A stretch of DNA of 64,000 bases from Streptomyces laurentii (GCA_002355495.1 AP017424.1:3720001-3784000); one strand, 5' to 3'. Counted from the first letter of the stretch, positions 7,874 to 16,274 are shown. The notes: a model not told the origin generated them from the letters alone. A program made the numbers and translations.

Positions 7874-9532
7874 TCAGCGCCAGTCGATGCGCTTGCGGAC
7901 CGCGCGGGCGGCCTTCCAGCCGAAGCTGAAGGCGTACGCGGACAGGGCGGACGGCGCCTGCTTCAGCTGGAGCACCAGCTCGGTGTCGCGGGGGCCGACG
8001 CGCACCGTGTGCGGCTTGCGGGACGCGGCTCCGGGCAGCGTGACGGCGTGCTCGTCGGCCCGCTTGCTGACCTTGCCGCCGAGCGCGGAACCGAGACCGC
8101 CCTCGGCCGACAGGCGGCCCGCCGTACAGCGCAGCGAGACGTGCCAGTCGCCCTGGCCCAGCGCGGCTCCGCCGTCGGCGGTGCCGAGGTCGACGGAGGT
8201 CCGGAAGCAGGCCCGGCCGTAGTCGTACGTCTCCTTGCCGCGGCTGACCGTCATATGCGGCGACGGCACGTGCTCGACGGGGAAGACGAGCCTCCGGCCG
8301 GAGGCGGCCTGCGTGAGGACGACCTCGGTGACCAGGTCCCGCGTGTCGACCTGGTCGATGTACGCGTACCCCTCCAGGTCGAGAACGGTGCCGCGCCAGG
8401 CGAGCTTGTCGACGCGACGGCGCGGGCTGGCGCCGATCACCGAGCCGGTGATCTCGCACAGTTCCTCGTACTCCGGGGAGTCGGCGGCCGGGAACGGCGG
8501 CGCGGCATATGCCTTGGCGCCGCGCACCACGGTCTTGCCGGGCCGGCCCGCCAGCTGCCAGGCGACGACCTCGGCGAGCTCGTCGGTGAGGCCCTCGCGC
8601 AGGCAGTGCGCGACGAGCTTCTCGTTGACCGGCATCTTGGCCATGATCGCGGGGTTGATCCAGCGCTCCGCGTACGGACGCGCCAGCTCCACCAGCCGCT
8701 GCCGCTCCTCGGCGTCCGCGTCCACGAACCGCTTGTCGAAGCGGTCGACCATCTCGGCCTTCACATGCCGGCCGACCAGGTGGTCGCGCAGCTTGCCGGG
8801 CTCGGTGAGACCGGTGATGAGCGTGACCATCTCGTCGGCCTGCCCCAGGCCGATGCCGAAGTCGATGCCGTTCGCGGTGATGTTGCCCTCGTCCGCCCGG
8901 CGGACGACGTAGTAGCAGTCGTAGTCGCCGACGATCGAGATGACCTTGCTGTGGAGGTACGCCTGCGCCACGAAGTACTGGTCCTCGCGGATCCGCATGT
9001 GCTCCGGGAAGCGGATCTCGTGCTTCTCCACCATGTCGCGGCGGAACAGCTTGAAGGGCATCAGCGTGTAGTAGAGGAGGCCCTTGGACAGATCGGCCTT
9101 GTCGACGTTCTTCGCGAAGACCGCCTTGGGCACCCGGCGCCGGACGCCGACCAGCTTGGCGAGCACGGTGTCCGAGCCGTTCTTCTCGGCCATCGCGACC
9201 AGCCGCTCCAGGGCCTCGGGCCCCAGGCAGTCGTCGCCGTCGACGAAGAAGACGTACGTGCCGGTCGCGTGCTCCAGGCCCACGTTCCGCGGCCGGCTCG
9301 GGCCGCCGGACGCCTCCTGGTGGACGACCTTCATGATCCCGGGATGCGCCTTGGCCCACGCGTCCAGCACCTCGCCGCTGCCGTCGGTGCTGCCGTCATT
9401 GACCGCCACGACCTCGATCGCGTCGAGGCCGAGCGTCTGCCGCTCGATGGACTGGAGGGTCAGTTCCAGATACGGCATCGAGTTGTAGACGGGAATGACG
9501 AGCGAGACCGTCGGCGTGCGCGGGTCATTCAT
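7874..9532 (-). CDS. Glycosyltransferase family 2 protein
   Basis: A 552-residue glycosyltransferase with a GT-A domain in its first 230 residues. The nucleotide-binding start is VSLVIPVYNSMPYLELTLQ, followed by EVVAVNDGSTDGS, the metal-binding VDGDDCLG (DxD-type) and the RIREDQYFVAQ region carrying the likely catalytic acidic residue. The C-terminal 300 residues look like the beta-rich accessory domains of teichoic-acid glycosyltransferases such as TarS, so attachment of sugars to a wall polymer is a reasonable guess. I chose ATG 9532, with GGGGGA eight bases upstream; the frame is open far beyond this, but that extension is arginine-rich noise. Single-gene unit with a terminator downstream. 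Confidence 0.85.
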   Translation of the reverse strand: MNDPRTPTVSLVIPVYNSMPYLELTLQSIERQTLGLDAIEVVAVNDGSTDGSGEVLDAWAKAHPGIMKVVHQEASGGPSRPRNVGLEHATGTYVFFVDGDDCLGPEALERLVAMAEKNGSDTVLAKLVGVRRRVPKAVFAKNVDKADLSKGLLYYTLMPFKLFRRDMVEKHEIRFPEHMRIREDQYFVAQAYLHSKVISIVGDYDCYYVVRRADEGNITANGIDFGIGLGQADEMVTLITGLTEPGKLRDHLVGRHVKAEMVDRFDKRFVDADAEERQRLVELARPYAERWINPAIMAKMPVNEKLVAHCLREGLTDELAEVVAWQLAGRPGKTVVRGAKAYAAPPFPAADSPEYEELCEITGSVIGASPRRRVDKLAWRGTVLDLEGYAYIDQVDTRDLVTEVVLTQAASGRRLVFPVEHVPSPHMTVSRGKETYDYGRACFRTSVDLGTADGGAALGQGDWHVSLRCTAGRLSAEGGLGSALGGKVSKRADEHAVTLPGAASRKPHTVRVGPRDTELVLQLKQAPSALSAYAFSFGWKAARAVRKRIDWR

Positions 9533-9971
9533 CTGTCCGATCCCCCAGTAGTGCAGATTTTGAAAAAGCTGATCCCGACGGCGCATCGTATCGCCCGGAC
9601 GGGGTAGACGAGGTCGCCACACCCTCCGTTCGGACACTCCGCGTGGTCGTCGCGCGCCTCTTCGTAGCACCGCTCCGGTACGCGTGTGCCCGTCAAACGG
9701 TCTCCCGGGGAGAGAGAACCGCGAGGGAACCGCAAGAGAAGACGGGACAAACGCCGCCGCGGTTGGCTCCGGTCCCAGGAAAATCGAGGGCCCCGCGCAC
9801 GCCCCGGCCACGCCTCCGTACGCGCGCCGCCCGCGCGCTCGGCCACCCGCTCGAAGGGGTATCCGGCCGACGTGCGGGGGGACCGGCACGAACCTACGCT
9901 GGCGGGGGCGGCCCGCCCCGCGCGTCCGCCACGAGCCAGGCGCCCCAGCCGGGCGTTCCAAGGAGGCAGCC

Positions 9972-10046
9972 ATGTCGACGCGAGGCAACAAGCGCCGTGC
10001 GCGCAAGAAGAAGAAGGCCAACCACGGCAAGCGGCCCAACACCTGA
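9972..10046 (+). CDS. 50S ribosomal protein bL37 (24 residues)
   Basis: A very short gene encoding 24 residues beginning MSTRGNKRRARKKKK and ending ANHGKRPNT. More than half the residues are Arg, Lys or Asn. It starts at ATG 9972 with a textbook AGGAGG seven bases upstream. It matches the small actinobacterial ribosomal protein bL37 first seen in mycobacterial ribosome structures, with the characteristic ANHGKRPN end. It stands alone between the glycosyltransferase and the convergent cobM gene. The identification is from memory of the family sequence. Confidence 0.85.
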   Translation: MSTRGNKRRARKKKKANHGKRPNT

Positions 10047-10088
10047 GCCGCTCGCCATGGGCGTCCGGGACCGGACCGGGCCTCTCGG

Positions 10089-10138
10089 CAGATGTGACGG
10101 TCCCGGGCCGGTCAGCAGGTGTGGCGGTCCCGGGCCGG
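10089..10138. repeat. Imperfect 23-bp direct repeat at the cobM 3' end
   Basis: Two copies of a 23-bp sequence at 10089-10111 and 10116-10138 share the core GGTCCCGGGCCGG and differ at two positions; start-to-start distance is 27 bp. The second copy covers the last codons of cobM and the first lies just beyond its stop, so a small tandem duplication has occurred at the gene end. Confidence 0.7.
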
Positions 10139-10861
10139 GTCGTACAGGTGGCTGTCGCGGAACTCCGAGGCGGCCAGCGTGCGCCCCACGATGATGACGG
10201 CGGTCTTGGTGATCCCGGCCGCCTCCACCTGCTGCGCGATGTCCTCCAGGGTGCCGCGCAGCACGATCTCGTCCGGCCTGCTGGCCATCGCGACGACGGC
10301 GGCGGGGCAGTCGGCGCCGTAGTGCGGGACGAGTTCGGCGACGATCCGCTCGGCGTACCGCGCGCCGAGGTGCAGCACGAGCAGCGCGCCGCTGCGGCCG
10401 AGGGTGGCCAGGTCCTCGCCCTCGGGCATGGCCGTGGCCTGCTGGGCGACGCGGGTGAGGATCACGGTCTGGCCGACGGTCGGCACGGTCAGTTCCCGCT
10501 TGAGCGCCGCGGCGGCGGCCGCGAAGGCCGGGACCCCGGGCACGACCTCGTACGGGATGCCGGCCGCGTCCAGGCGGCGCATCTGCTCGGCCATGGCGCT
10601 GAAGACCGACGGGTCGCCGGAGTGCAGCCGGGCCACGTCCCGGCCGGCCGCGTGGGCGGCGGCCATCTCGGCGACGATCTGGTCGAGGTCCATCCGCGCG
10701 GTGTCGACGAGCCGGGCGTCCGGCGGGCACTCGGCGAGCAGTTCGCGCGGCACGAGCGAGCCCGCGTACAGGCACACGTCGCTCTTCGCGAGGATCCGCG
10801 CGCCGCGCACGGTGATGAGGTCGGCGGCGCCGGGACCCGCGCCGATGAAGTGGACGGTCAT
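10112..10861 (-). CDS. cobM: Precorrin-4 C11-methyltransferase CobM
   Basis: A 249-residue SAM-dependent uroporphyrinogen/precorrin methyltransferase (tetrapyrrole methylase fold). The N-terminal VHFIGAGPGAADLITVRG motif, LHSGDPSVFSAMAEQM, and VVPGVPAFAAAAAALKRE are typical of CobM/CbiF, which methylates C-11 of precorrin-4. Its ATG overlaps the stop of cobL as ATGA, so the two are translationally coupled. CobN (left) and the riboswitch-controlled cobalt transporter belong to the same biosynthetic block. The C-terminus ends at a small tandem duplication (10089-10138). Confidence 0.94.
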   Translation of the reverse strand: MTVHFIGAGPGAADLITVRGARILAKSDVCLYAGSLVPRELLAECPPDARLVDTARMDLDQIVAEMAAAHAAGRDVARLHSGDPSVFSAMAEQMRRLDAAGIPYEVVPGVPAFAAAAAALKRELTVPTVGQTVILTRVAQQATAMPEGEDLATLGRSGALLVLHLGARYAERIVAELVPHYGADCPAAVVAMASRPDEIVLRGTLEDIAQQVEAAGITKTAVIIVGRTLAASEFRDSHLYDPARDRHTC

Positions 10862-12171
10862 GGTGCTGGGGAACCCTTCGTTACGGACCACTGGGTGACG
10901 GGCATCGCCTGGCGCCAGCCGGTGAAGCCGCCGACGGGCACGGCCGCGGCGACCGCGAGCCGGACCAGTTCGCCGCCGCGGCGGCGGTAGTGGTCGGCGA
11001 GCAGCGCCTCGGACTCCAGCGTGACGGTGTTGGCGACGAGCCGGCCGCCCGCCGGGAGCGCGTCCCAGCAGGCGTCGAGCAGGCCGGGGGCGGTGAGCCC
11101 GCCGCCGATGAAGACCGCGTCGGGGACGGGCAGCCCGTCGAGCGACGCGGGCGCGGGGCCGGTGACGACCCGCAGCGCGGGGACGCCGAGGGCGGCCGCG
11201 TTGCGGGTGATGCGGGCGGCGCGTTCGGGTGACTTCTCGACGGCGACCGCCCGGCAGGAGCGGTGGGCCCGCATCCATTCGATGCCGATGGAGCCGGAGC
11301 CGCCGCCGACGTCCCAGAGCAGTTCGCCGGGCGCGGGCGCGAGGGCGGCGAGCGTGGCGGCCCGCACGTACCGCTTGGTGAGCTGTCCGTCGTGGTCGTA
11401 CGCGTCGTCCGGCAGCCCCGGTACGGCGCCGAGCCGCACCGTGTCCGGGTCGCGGACGCAGTCGAGGGCGAGGACGTGCAGCGCGTCCACGCGCGCGTAC
11501 GGCCAGTCGGCGGCGCTGCCGTCGAGCATCCGCTCGCCGGGACCGCCGAGCTGTTCCAGGACCCGGATCCGGGTGTCGCGCCAGCCGCGCTCGCGCAGCA
11601 GCCCGGCGACCCGCGCGGGGCTCTCGGGGCCCTCTCCGAGGACCAGCAGCCGCCGTCCGTCGTGCAGGGCGGCGGTGAGCGCGTCGAGGGGCCTGGCGAC
11701 CAGGGAGACGGTCTCGGTGGCCTCCAGGGGCCAGCCGAGCCGGGCGCAGGCGTACGAGACGGACGACGGGTGCGGCCGGACGTCGAGGCGGCCGGGGCCG
11801 AGCAGCTCGGCGAGGGTGCGGCCGATGCCGTAGAAGAGCGGGTCGCCGCTGGCGAGGACCGCGATCCGGCGCCCCTCGCGCGCGTGGGCGCCGATCAGGC
11901 CGGGGACGGCGGGGCGCAGCGGGCTGGGCCAGGGGACGCGCTCGCCGGAACAGTCGGCGGCGGGCAGCAGGTCGAGCTGGCGGGGGCCGCCGATCAGCAC
12001 GTCGGCGGCGCGCAGCACGCGGCGCGAGGCGGCGGGCAGGCCGTCCCAGCCGTCGGCACCGATCCCGACGACGGCGACGGGCTCGGCCTCGGCGGCCTTC
12101 ACCGCGGACAGGGGCGCTGTCACCGGCGGCGCGTCGGATGCGGCGTCCGGCGCCGGTATCTCAGCGTTCAC
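10858..12171 (-). CDS. cobL: Precorrin-6Y C5,15-methyltransferase (decarboxylating) CobL
   Basis: A fused CbiE-CbiT enzyme of about 437 residues that methylates C-5 and C-15 of precorrin-6Y and decarboxylates the C-12 acetate side chain. The N-terminal CbiE half shows VVGIGADGWDGLPAASRR and LASGDPLFYGIGRTLAEL. The C-terminal CbiT half begins at LTKRYVRAATLAAL and has the Rossmann SAM motif LLWDVGGGSGSIGIEWMR and FIGGGLTAPGLLDACW. I chose GTG 12171 (VNAEIPAPDA); GTG 12198 would add nine residues and neither has a good ribosome binding site. It overlaps cobM by four bases. Confidence 0.92.
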   Translation of the reverse strand: MNAEIPAPDAASDAPPVTAPLSAVKAAEAEPVAVVGIGADGWDGLPAASRRVLRAADVLIGGPRQLDLLPAADCSGERVPWPSPLRPAVPGLIGAHAREGRRIAVLASGDPLFYGIGRTLAELLGPGRLDVRPHPSSVSYACARLGWPLEATETVSLVARPLDALTAALHDGRRLLVLGEGPESPARVAGLLRERGWRDTRIRVLEQLGGPGERMLDGSAADWPYARVDALHVLALDCVRDPDTVRLGAVPGLPDDAYDHDGQLTKRYVRAATLAALAPAPGELLWDVGGGSGSIGIEWMRAHRSCRAVAVEKSPERAARITRNAAALGVPALRVVTGPAPASLDGLPVPDAVFIGGGLTAPGLLDACWDALPAGGRLVANTVTLESEALLADHYRRRGGELVRLAVAAAVPVGGFTGWRQAMPVTQWSVTKGSPAP

Positions 12172-12283
12172 GTCGGCGACTCTACGTGAGCCCCGCACCC
12201 CGGCACACGCCCCCTTCGCACCCCTGGCGCACGCTGCCCACCGGGCCGACCCGGGCAGACATCGGGCGGGCGCCGGGCGGGCG

Positions 12284-12415
12284 CTACTTCGAAGCGTTGC
12301 CTCCGACCCAGAACAGCAGGGAGACGAACCCCAGGAAGAGGTGGGTGGCGAATACGTACACGAAGACGCGGAGCATCACGCCCCGCTCCTTCCAGCGTTC
12401 CAGGTCCTTGGCCAT
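12284..12415 (-). CDS. Small single-helix membrane protein
   Basis: A 43-residue protein, MAKDLERWKERGVMLR followed by one hydrophobic helix (VFVYVFATHLFLGFVSLLFWVG) and a short NASK tail. It resembles a family of tiny streptomycete membrane proteins that I recall as DUF6126, but I am not certain of the number. I chose the internal ATG 12415 because the upstream in-frame extension overlaps the divergent promoter and operator region of the oxidoreductase gene. Function unknown. Confidence 0.6.
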   Translation of the reverse strand: MAKDLERWKERGVMLRVFVYVFATHLFLGFVSLLFWVGGNASK

Positions 12416-12470
12416 GGGCTCAGGGTACGACCGGGGGAATAGGGCCGAAGGGTGCACGGTTGAGCGGGAT

Positions 12471-12486
12471 GGTTTAAGCTTCAACC
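12471..12486. promoter_or_regulatory. Palindromic operator candidate before flavin monooxygenase operon
   Basis: GGTTTAAGCTTCAACC is a 16-bp dyad with 14 of 16 symmetric positions, about 50 bp before the oxidoreductase start. Its TTTAAGCTTCAA core resembles sites bound by MarR or HxlR family repressors of redox genes. The regulator is not in this window. Confidence 0.45.
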
Positions 12487-12534
12487 AAAAGCCTCGAGAA
12501 CTTCCAGGCACACGAAAGGCGAGAGGTGAGCGCG

Positions 12535-13659
12535 ATGCAGTTCGGGATCTTCACCGTCGGCGACGTCACGACCGACCCCACCACCGGCCGTACCCCCACC
12601 GAGCACGAGCGGATCAAGGACACGGTCGCCATCGCGCTCAAGGCCGAGGAGGTCGGGCTGGACGTCTTCGCGACCGGCGAGCACCACAACCCGCCGTTCG
12701 TGCCGTCGTCCCCCACCACCCTGCTCGGGCACATCGCCGCGCGCACCGAGAACCTGATCCTGTCCACGTCCACGACGCTGATCACCACCAACGACCCGGT
12801 GAAGATCGCCGAGGACTACGCGACCCTGCAGCACCTCGCCGACGGCCGCGTCGACCTGATGATGGGCCGCGGCAACACCGGCCCGGTCTACCCGTGGTTC
12901 GGCCAGGACATCCGCCAGGGCATCCCGCTCGCCATCGAGCACTACTCCCTGCTGCACAAGCTGTGGCGGGAGGACGTGGTCGACTGGGAGGGCAAGTTCC
13001 GCAGCGCGCTCCAGGGCTTCACGTCCACCCCGCGCCCGCTGGACGGCGTACCGCCGTTCGTGTGGCACGGCTCCATCCGCTCGCCCGAGATCGCCGAGCA
13101 GGCGGCCTACTACGGTGACGGCTTCTTCGCGAACCACATCTTCTGGCCCAAGCAGCACACCGAGAAGATGGTCCGCCTCTACCGACAGCGGTACGCCCAC
13201 TACGGCCACGGCACCCCCGAGCAGGCCATCGTCGGCCTCGGCGGCCAGGTCTTCATCCGGAAGAACTCGCAGGACGCGGTACGGGAGTTCCGCCCGTACT
13301 TCGACAACGCGCCCGTGTACGGCCACGGCCCGTCCCTGGAGGAGTTCAGCCGCGAGACCCCGCTGACCGTCGGCTCGCCGCAGGAGATCATCGAGCGGAC
13401 CCTGTCCTTCCGCGACTACGTCGGCGACTACCAGCGCCAGCTCTTCCTGCTCGACCACGCCGGACTGCCGACCAAGACGGTCCTGGAGCAGCTCGACATC
13501 CTCGGCGAGGAGGTCATCCCGGTGCTCCGCAAGGAGTTCGAGAGCCTGCGCCCGGCCGGCGTCCCGACGACCGCCCCGCTGCACCCCGCCGTCCAGCGGA
13601 AGTCCGGCACCCAGCAGCCCGTCACCCAGCAGCCCGTCACTCAGAAGCAGGAGGCATAA
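12535..13659 (+). CDS. LLM-class flavin-dependent oxidoreductase
   Basis: A 374-residue TIM-barrel monooxygenase of the bacterial luciferase-like family. Visible motifs are MQFGIFTVGDVTTDPTTGRT at the start, DVFATGEHHNPPFVPSSP, DLMMGRGNTGPVYPWFGQD and PPFVWHGSIRSPEIAEQAA. The NPPFVPSSP and GRGNTGPV patterns fit the subgroup that pairs with a dedicated FMN reductase, encoded here 6 bp downstream. It would use reduced FMN and O2 to oxidise an unknown substrate. The C-terminus adds a Gln/Pro tail with the repeat QQPVT. I chose ATG 12535; GTG 12526 would add three residues. A MarR/HxlR-type palindrome lies upstream. Confidence 0.88.
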   Translation: MQFGIFTVGDVTTDPTTGRTPTEHERIKDTVAIALKAEEVGLDVFATGEHHNPPFVPSSPTTLLGHIAARTENLILSTSTTLITTNDPVKIAEDYATLQHLADGRVDLMMGRGNTGPVYPWFGQDIRQGIPLAIEHYSLLHKLWREDVVDWEGKFRSALQGFTSTPRPLDGVPPFVWHGSIRSPEIAEQAAYYGDGFFANHIFWPKQHTEKMVRLYRQRYAHYGHGTPEQAIVGLGGQVFIRKNSQDAVREFRPYFDNAPVYGHGPSLEEFSRETPLTVGSPQEIIERTLSFRDYVGDYQRQLFLLDHAGLPTKTVLEQLDILGEEVIPVLRKEFESLRPAGVPTTAPLHPAVQRKSGTQQPVTQQPVTQKQEA

Positions 13660-13665
13660 CCAGCC

Positions 13666-14289
13666 ATGCGTACCCTCAAGCTGGTCGCCGTCTCGGCCGG
13701 CCTCAGCAGCCCCTCCTCCACCCGGCTGCTCGCCGACCGGCTCCTCCAGGCCGCCCGTTACCGGCTCGCCGAGCAGGAGTACGCGGTCGAGGTCGAGGTG
13801 ATCGAACTGCGCGACCTGGCCGTCGACATCGCGAAGAACTTCGTCACCGGCTTCCCCTCCGAAGCCCTGCGGACGGCGATCGACACGGTGACCGGCGCGG
13901 ACGGGGTCATCACCGTGACCCCGGTCTTCACGGCCTCGTACAGCGGTCTGTTCAAGTCCTTCTTCGACCTGATCGACCCGGCCGCGCTGACCGGCGTCCC
14001 GGTCCTGATCGCCGCGACCGGCGGCACCGCCCGCCACTCGCTGGTCCTCGACCACGCCCTGCGCCCGCTCTTCGCCTACCTGCGCGCCGCCGTCGCGCCG
14101 ACCGCCGTCTACGCGGCGTCGGAGGACTGGGGCTCGGGCGGCGACGAGTACACCGAGGGCCTGCCGGCCCGGATCACCCGGGCGGGCGTCGAGTTCGCGG
14201 AACTCGTCGCGGCCCGCCCGGACCGCGCGGACGAGGACGACGAGGTCGTCCCGTTCGAGAAGCAATTGGCCGATCTGCGGTTCGATTGA
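13666..14289 (+). CDS. NAD(P)H-dependent FMN reductase
   Basis: A 207-residue flavodoxin-like NADPH:FMN reductase. The phosphate-binding loop is AVSAGLSSPSSTRLLAD near the N-terminus, and the flavin-contact region is GVITVTPVFTASYSGLFKSFFD followed by PVLIAATGGTARHSLVLDHAL, as in SsuE/MsuE-type and CE1759-type reductases. It is 6 bp after the luciferase-like monooxygenase, so it most likely supplies FMNH2 to that enzyme in a two-component system. An imperfect hairpin follows. Physiological substrate unknown. Confidence 0.88.
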   Translation: MRTLKLVAVSAGLSSPSSTRLLADRLLQAARYRLAEQEYAVEVEVIELRDLAVDIAKNFVTGFPSEALRTAIDTVTGADGVITVTPVFTASYSGLFKSFFDLIDPAALTGVPVLIAATGGTARHSLVLDHALRPLFAYLRAAVAPTAVYAASEDWGSGGDEYTEGLPARITRAGVEFAELVAARPDRADEDDEVVPFEKQLADLRFD

Positions 14290-14300
14290 TCGGTTTGTTA

Positions 14301-14336
14301 CGTTGTCCGGGAAGCCCTCCGGGGCTCCCGACAACG
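14301..14336 (+). terminator. Probable terminator hairpin after FMN reductase
   Basis: Outer arms CGTTGT and ACAACG enclose a G/C-rich imperfect stem (GGGAAGCCC with GGGGCTCCC). It begins 12 bases after the reductase stop and ends 15 bases before the universal stress gene, so it could end the operon or be part of the next leader. Confidence 0.55.
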
Positions 14337-14350
14337 AACGGAGTTCGGCG

Positions 14351-14818
14351 ATGGCCGGCGGCAGGATCGTGGTGGGTGTGGACGGATCGGCGCCTTCGCT
14401 GAAGGCGCTGAAGTGGGCGGCGCGGCAGGCCGCCGCCACGGGGGACACCGTCCAGGCGGTGATCAGCTGGGAGTACCCGGCGTCCTGGGCGACGCTGATG
14501 CCGGGCGTGCCGCCGGAGTTCGACCCGGAGGGCCTGGCGGAGCAGATCCTCGACGAGACGGTGTCCAAGGCCCTGCCCCCGGACCAGGCGGCGGCCGTCA
14601 CCCTCGCGGTCGTCGGCGGCAACCCCTCCCAGGCCCTCATCGACGCGGCCAAGGGCGCCGAACTCCTCGTGGTCGGCGACCGCGGCCGCAGCGGCTTCAA
14701 GGCCGCCGTCCTCGGCTCGGTCTCCTCGAACGTCTCCCAGCACGCCCCCTGCCCGGTCGTGGTGGTCCGGGGCACGGTCCCGGGCATCCCCGATGTCGAC
14801 GAGACCGACGAGAAGTAG
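14351..14818 (+). CDS. Universal stress protein (single UspA domain)
   Basis: A 155-residue single-domain UspA protein. The start GGRIVVGVDGSAPSLKALKW and the ATP-binding C-terminal pattern LLVVGDRGRSGFKAAVLGSV followed by SSNVSQHAPCPVVVVR (G-2x-G-9x-G-S/T) mark the ATP-binding subclass. It is soluble, likely dimeric, and implicated in stress or dormancy responses. Start at ATG 14351 behind GGAG. Its 3' end faces the decayed MerR-PP2C gene, whose open frame continues antisense through it. Confidence 0.92.
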   Translation: MAGGRIVVGVDGSAPSLKALKWAARQAAATGDTVQAVISWEYPASWATLMPGVPPEFDPEGLAEQILDETVSKALPPDQAAAVTLAVVGGNPSQALIDAAKGAELLVVGDRGRSGFKAAVLGSVSSNVSQHAPCPVVVVRGTVPGIPDVDETDEK

Positions 14819-14879
14819 CCCTTCCCCGGGTCCTTCTTCTTCTCTTCCTTCCCTCGCCCCCCTCCCCACCGGCGGAAAG

Positions 14880-15484
14880 CGGCCCACGACGGCAACCCCC
14901 CTCCCGCCTTCCCCGGCCCGATCCCGCGGCCCCGCCACGGACGCCGGCGCGGCGACCGCCGCGACCGCCGCGACCGCCGCGCCCGAGACCCGCTCCCCGT
15001 CGGCCCCGTACCCGTCGGCGACCGCGAGCAGGTGCGGCCCGGCGTGCGCGGCGTCCTGTTGGACGGTGCGTACGAGCCCGCGGTCGAGCCGTACTGCGGC
15101 GACGAAGCGAAGCCCGCCGGAGAAGGCGGAAGTCGTGGTCATGTGGGTGTTCCCTCCGATGCGTTCGGCCAGAGAGGCGGCCAGGTCCCGCCGCGCCGCG
15201 GTCTGCGCCTCGACCTCGGCCCAGTACGCGCGGACGGCGCGGGCCGCGCCCGCCGTGTCCGTGGCGTACAGGGCGCAGACCCGGCCGGTGTCGGCGAGCG
15301 GCATCCCGATGCGCCGCAGCCAGCGGACGAGGCGGGCCTGTTCGACCTGGTCCCGCGTGTAGTAGCGGTAACCGGTGTACGGGTCGACGCGCGCGGGTGG
15401 CAGCAGCCCGGTCTCGTCGTAGCGGCGCAGCGCCTTGGCGGAGAGCCCGGATGCGCGGGCGAAGTCCCCGATCGTCAGCAGCAT
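14880..15484 (-). pseudogene. Truncated MerR regulator-PP2C phosphatase fusion
   Basis: The frame starts at ATG 15484 with a complete MerR helix-turn-helix (LLTIGDFARASGLSAKALRR, then TGLLPPARVDPYTGYRYY and RLVRWLRRIGMPLADTG) and a dimer helix to about residue 110. After it comes the opening of a PP2C phosphatase domain, LRFVAAVRLDRGLVRTVQQD then HLLAVADGYGADGERVS. This matches the MerR-PP2C fusions I recall in streptomycetes, but only about 45 residues of the phosphatase remain. From about 14940 the frame turns into Ala/Gly/Arg-rich non-homologous sequence and stays open antisense to the universal stress gene until 14174. I interpret it as a 3' deletion. A classic MerR-type operator is intact upstream (15549-15579). 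Confidence 0.65.
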
Positions 15485-15548
15485 GCCCCCAGCCTCCCCG
15501 GCCCGACGGCCTCTCTGGTGCCGGGCGTGCTCACCCGGCACCACCGAG

Positions 15549-15579
15549 CCTTGGCCTTCCCCCGGCGGGAAGGTCAAGG
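15549..15579 (-). promoter_or_regulatory. MerR-type operator/promoter
   Basis: Arms CCTTGGCCTTCC (15549-15560) and GGAAGGTCAAGG (15568-15579) form a dyad. Read on the minus strand it gives TTGACC as -35 and the symmetric CTTCC/GGAAG spacing seen at MerR-family promoters. It lies 65 bp upstream of the truncated MerR-PP2C start, so autoregulation is likely. Confidence 0.6.
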
Positions 15580-15601
15580 GCCCCCGCCAGACGCCGCTCA
15601 T

Positions 15602-15638
15602 GGCCATGGCCACCGCCGCTGTGGCGGTGGCCATGGCC
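15602..15638. terminator. Strong hairpin downstream of small membrane protein
   Basis: Perfect 16-base arms GGCCATGGCCACCGCC and GGCGGTGGCCATGGCC flank a 5-base loop. It is 54 bases beyond the stop of the minus-strand membrane protein and upstream of the MerR promoter, so it probably ends transcription of the former. Confidence 0.75.
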
Positions 15639-15691
15639 TACTCCGGATGTCGCGCCGGACGCACCCCGCGCACTCCGCGCACTCCGCGCAC

Positions 15692-16123
15692 TCAGTAGGG
15701 CGCGGGATGCCCGGCCGCGTCCTCGTGCGTGTAGAAGAGATAGAACGCGGCGGAGGACACGCCGGCGCCCACGATCAGTCCGAGGATCACCGAGGCGTAG
15801 ATGCTCGCGTCGGAGAGGCTGAAGAGGAAGCCGATCGCGCAGCCGGCGAACGCGCCCCAGGCGACCGCGCGCAGCTCGCGCCGCAGCAGGTGGCCGTAGT
15901 GGTGGAGGGCGTAGACGCCGACGGCGACCACGAGGCCGCTGACGACGCCGAGCCAGAACTGGCCCCAGCTCGGGGCGCCGCCCCGGCGGACGACGGTGGG
16001 GGCCCACAGACCGTAGGCGATGCCGAAGAGGACGGGGACGACCCAGCCCTTCGCGCCGCTGCTCGTCCGCTGCTCGTGCCGGACCGTGTGCCGGCCGACG
16101 GGTACCGCTGAGTGTGCGGCCAT
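15692..16123 (-). CDS. Small multi-pass membrane protein, function unknown
   Basis: A 143-residue protein with four likely transmembrane helices (GWVVPVLFGIAYGLWA, FWLGVVSGLVVAVGVYAL, AVAWGAFAGCAIGFLFSL, ASVILGLIVGAGVSSAAFYL) and a polar N-terminus. Start at ATG 16123 with AAAGGAG eight bases upstream. It is divergent from a DUF7144 membrane protein; the two may share the intervening control region. I do not recognise a named family. Confidence 0.7.
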   Translation of the reverse strand: MAAHSAVPVGRHTVRHEQRTSSGAKGWVVPVLFGIAYGLWAPTVVRRGGAPSWGQFWLGVVSGLVVAVGVYALHHYGHLLRRELRAVAWGAFAGCAIGFLFSLSDASIYASVILGLIVGAGVSSAAFYLFYTHEDAAGHPAPY

Positions 16124-16274
16124 GGCGGAGACTCCTTTCCCGCGCCTTCTGCTGCATCCTCCAGCGCACACCTCACTCGAACGGCCCGCAAGTGGATCAG
16201 CCGGTTCCGCGCTCCTCACCCGAACGCACCAGTAAAAAATCCGATGGGCGAGCGACCGCTCCCACGATGGGGCC

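Noticed and set aside
14174..14879. Minus-strand open frame continuing from the MerR-PP2C gene through the universal stress gene
   Set aside because: It is antisense to well-supported genes and its translation is Gly/Arg-rich without homology; long open shadow frames are expected in DNA of this GC content.
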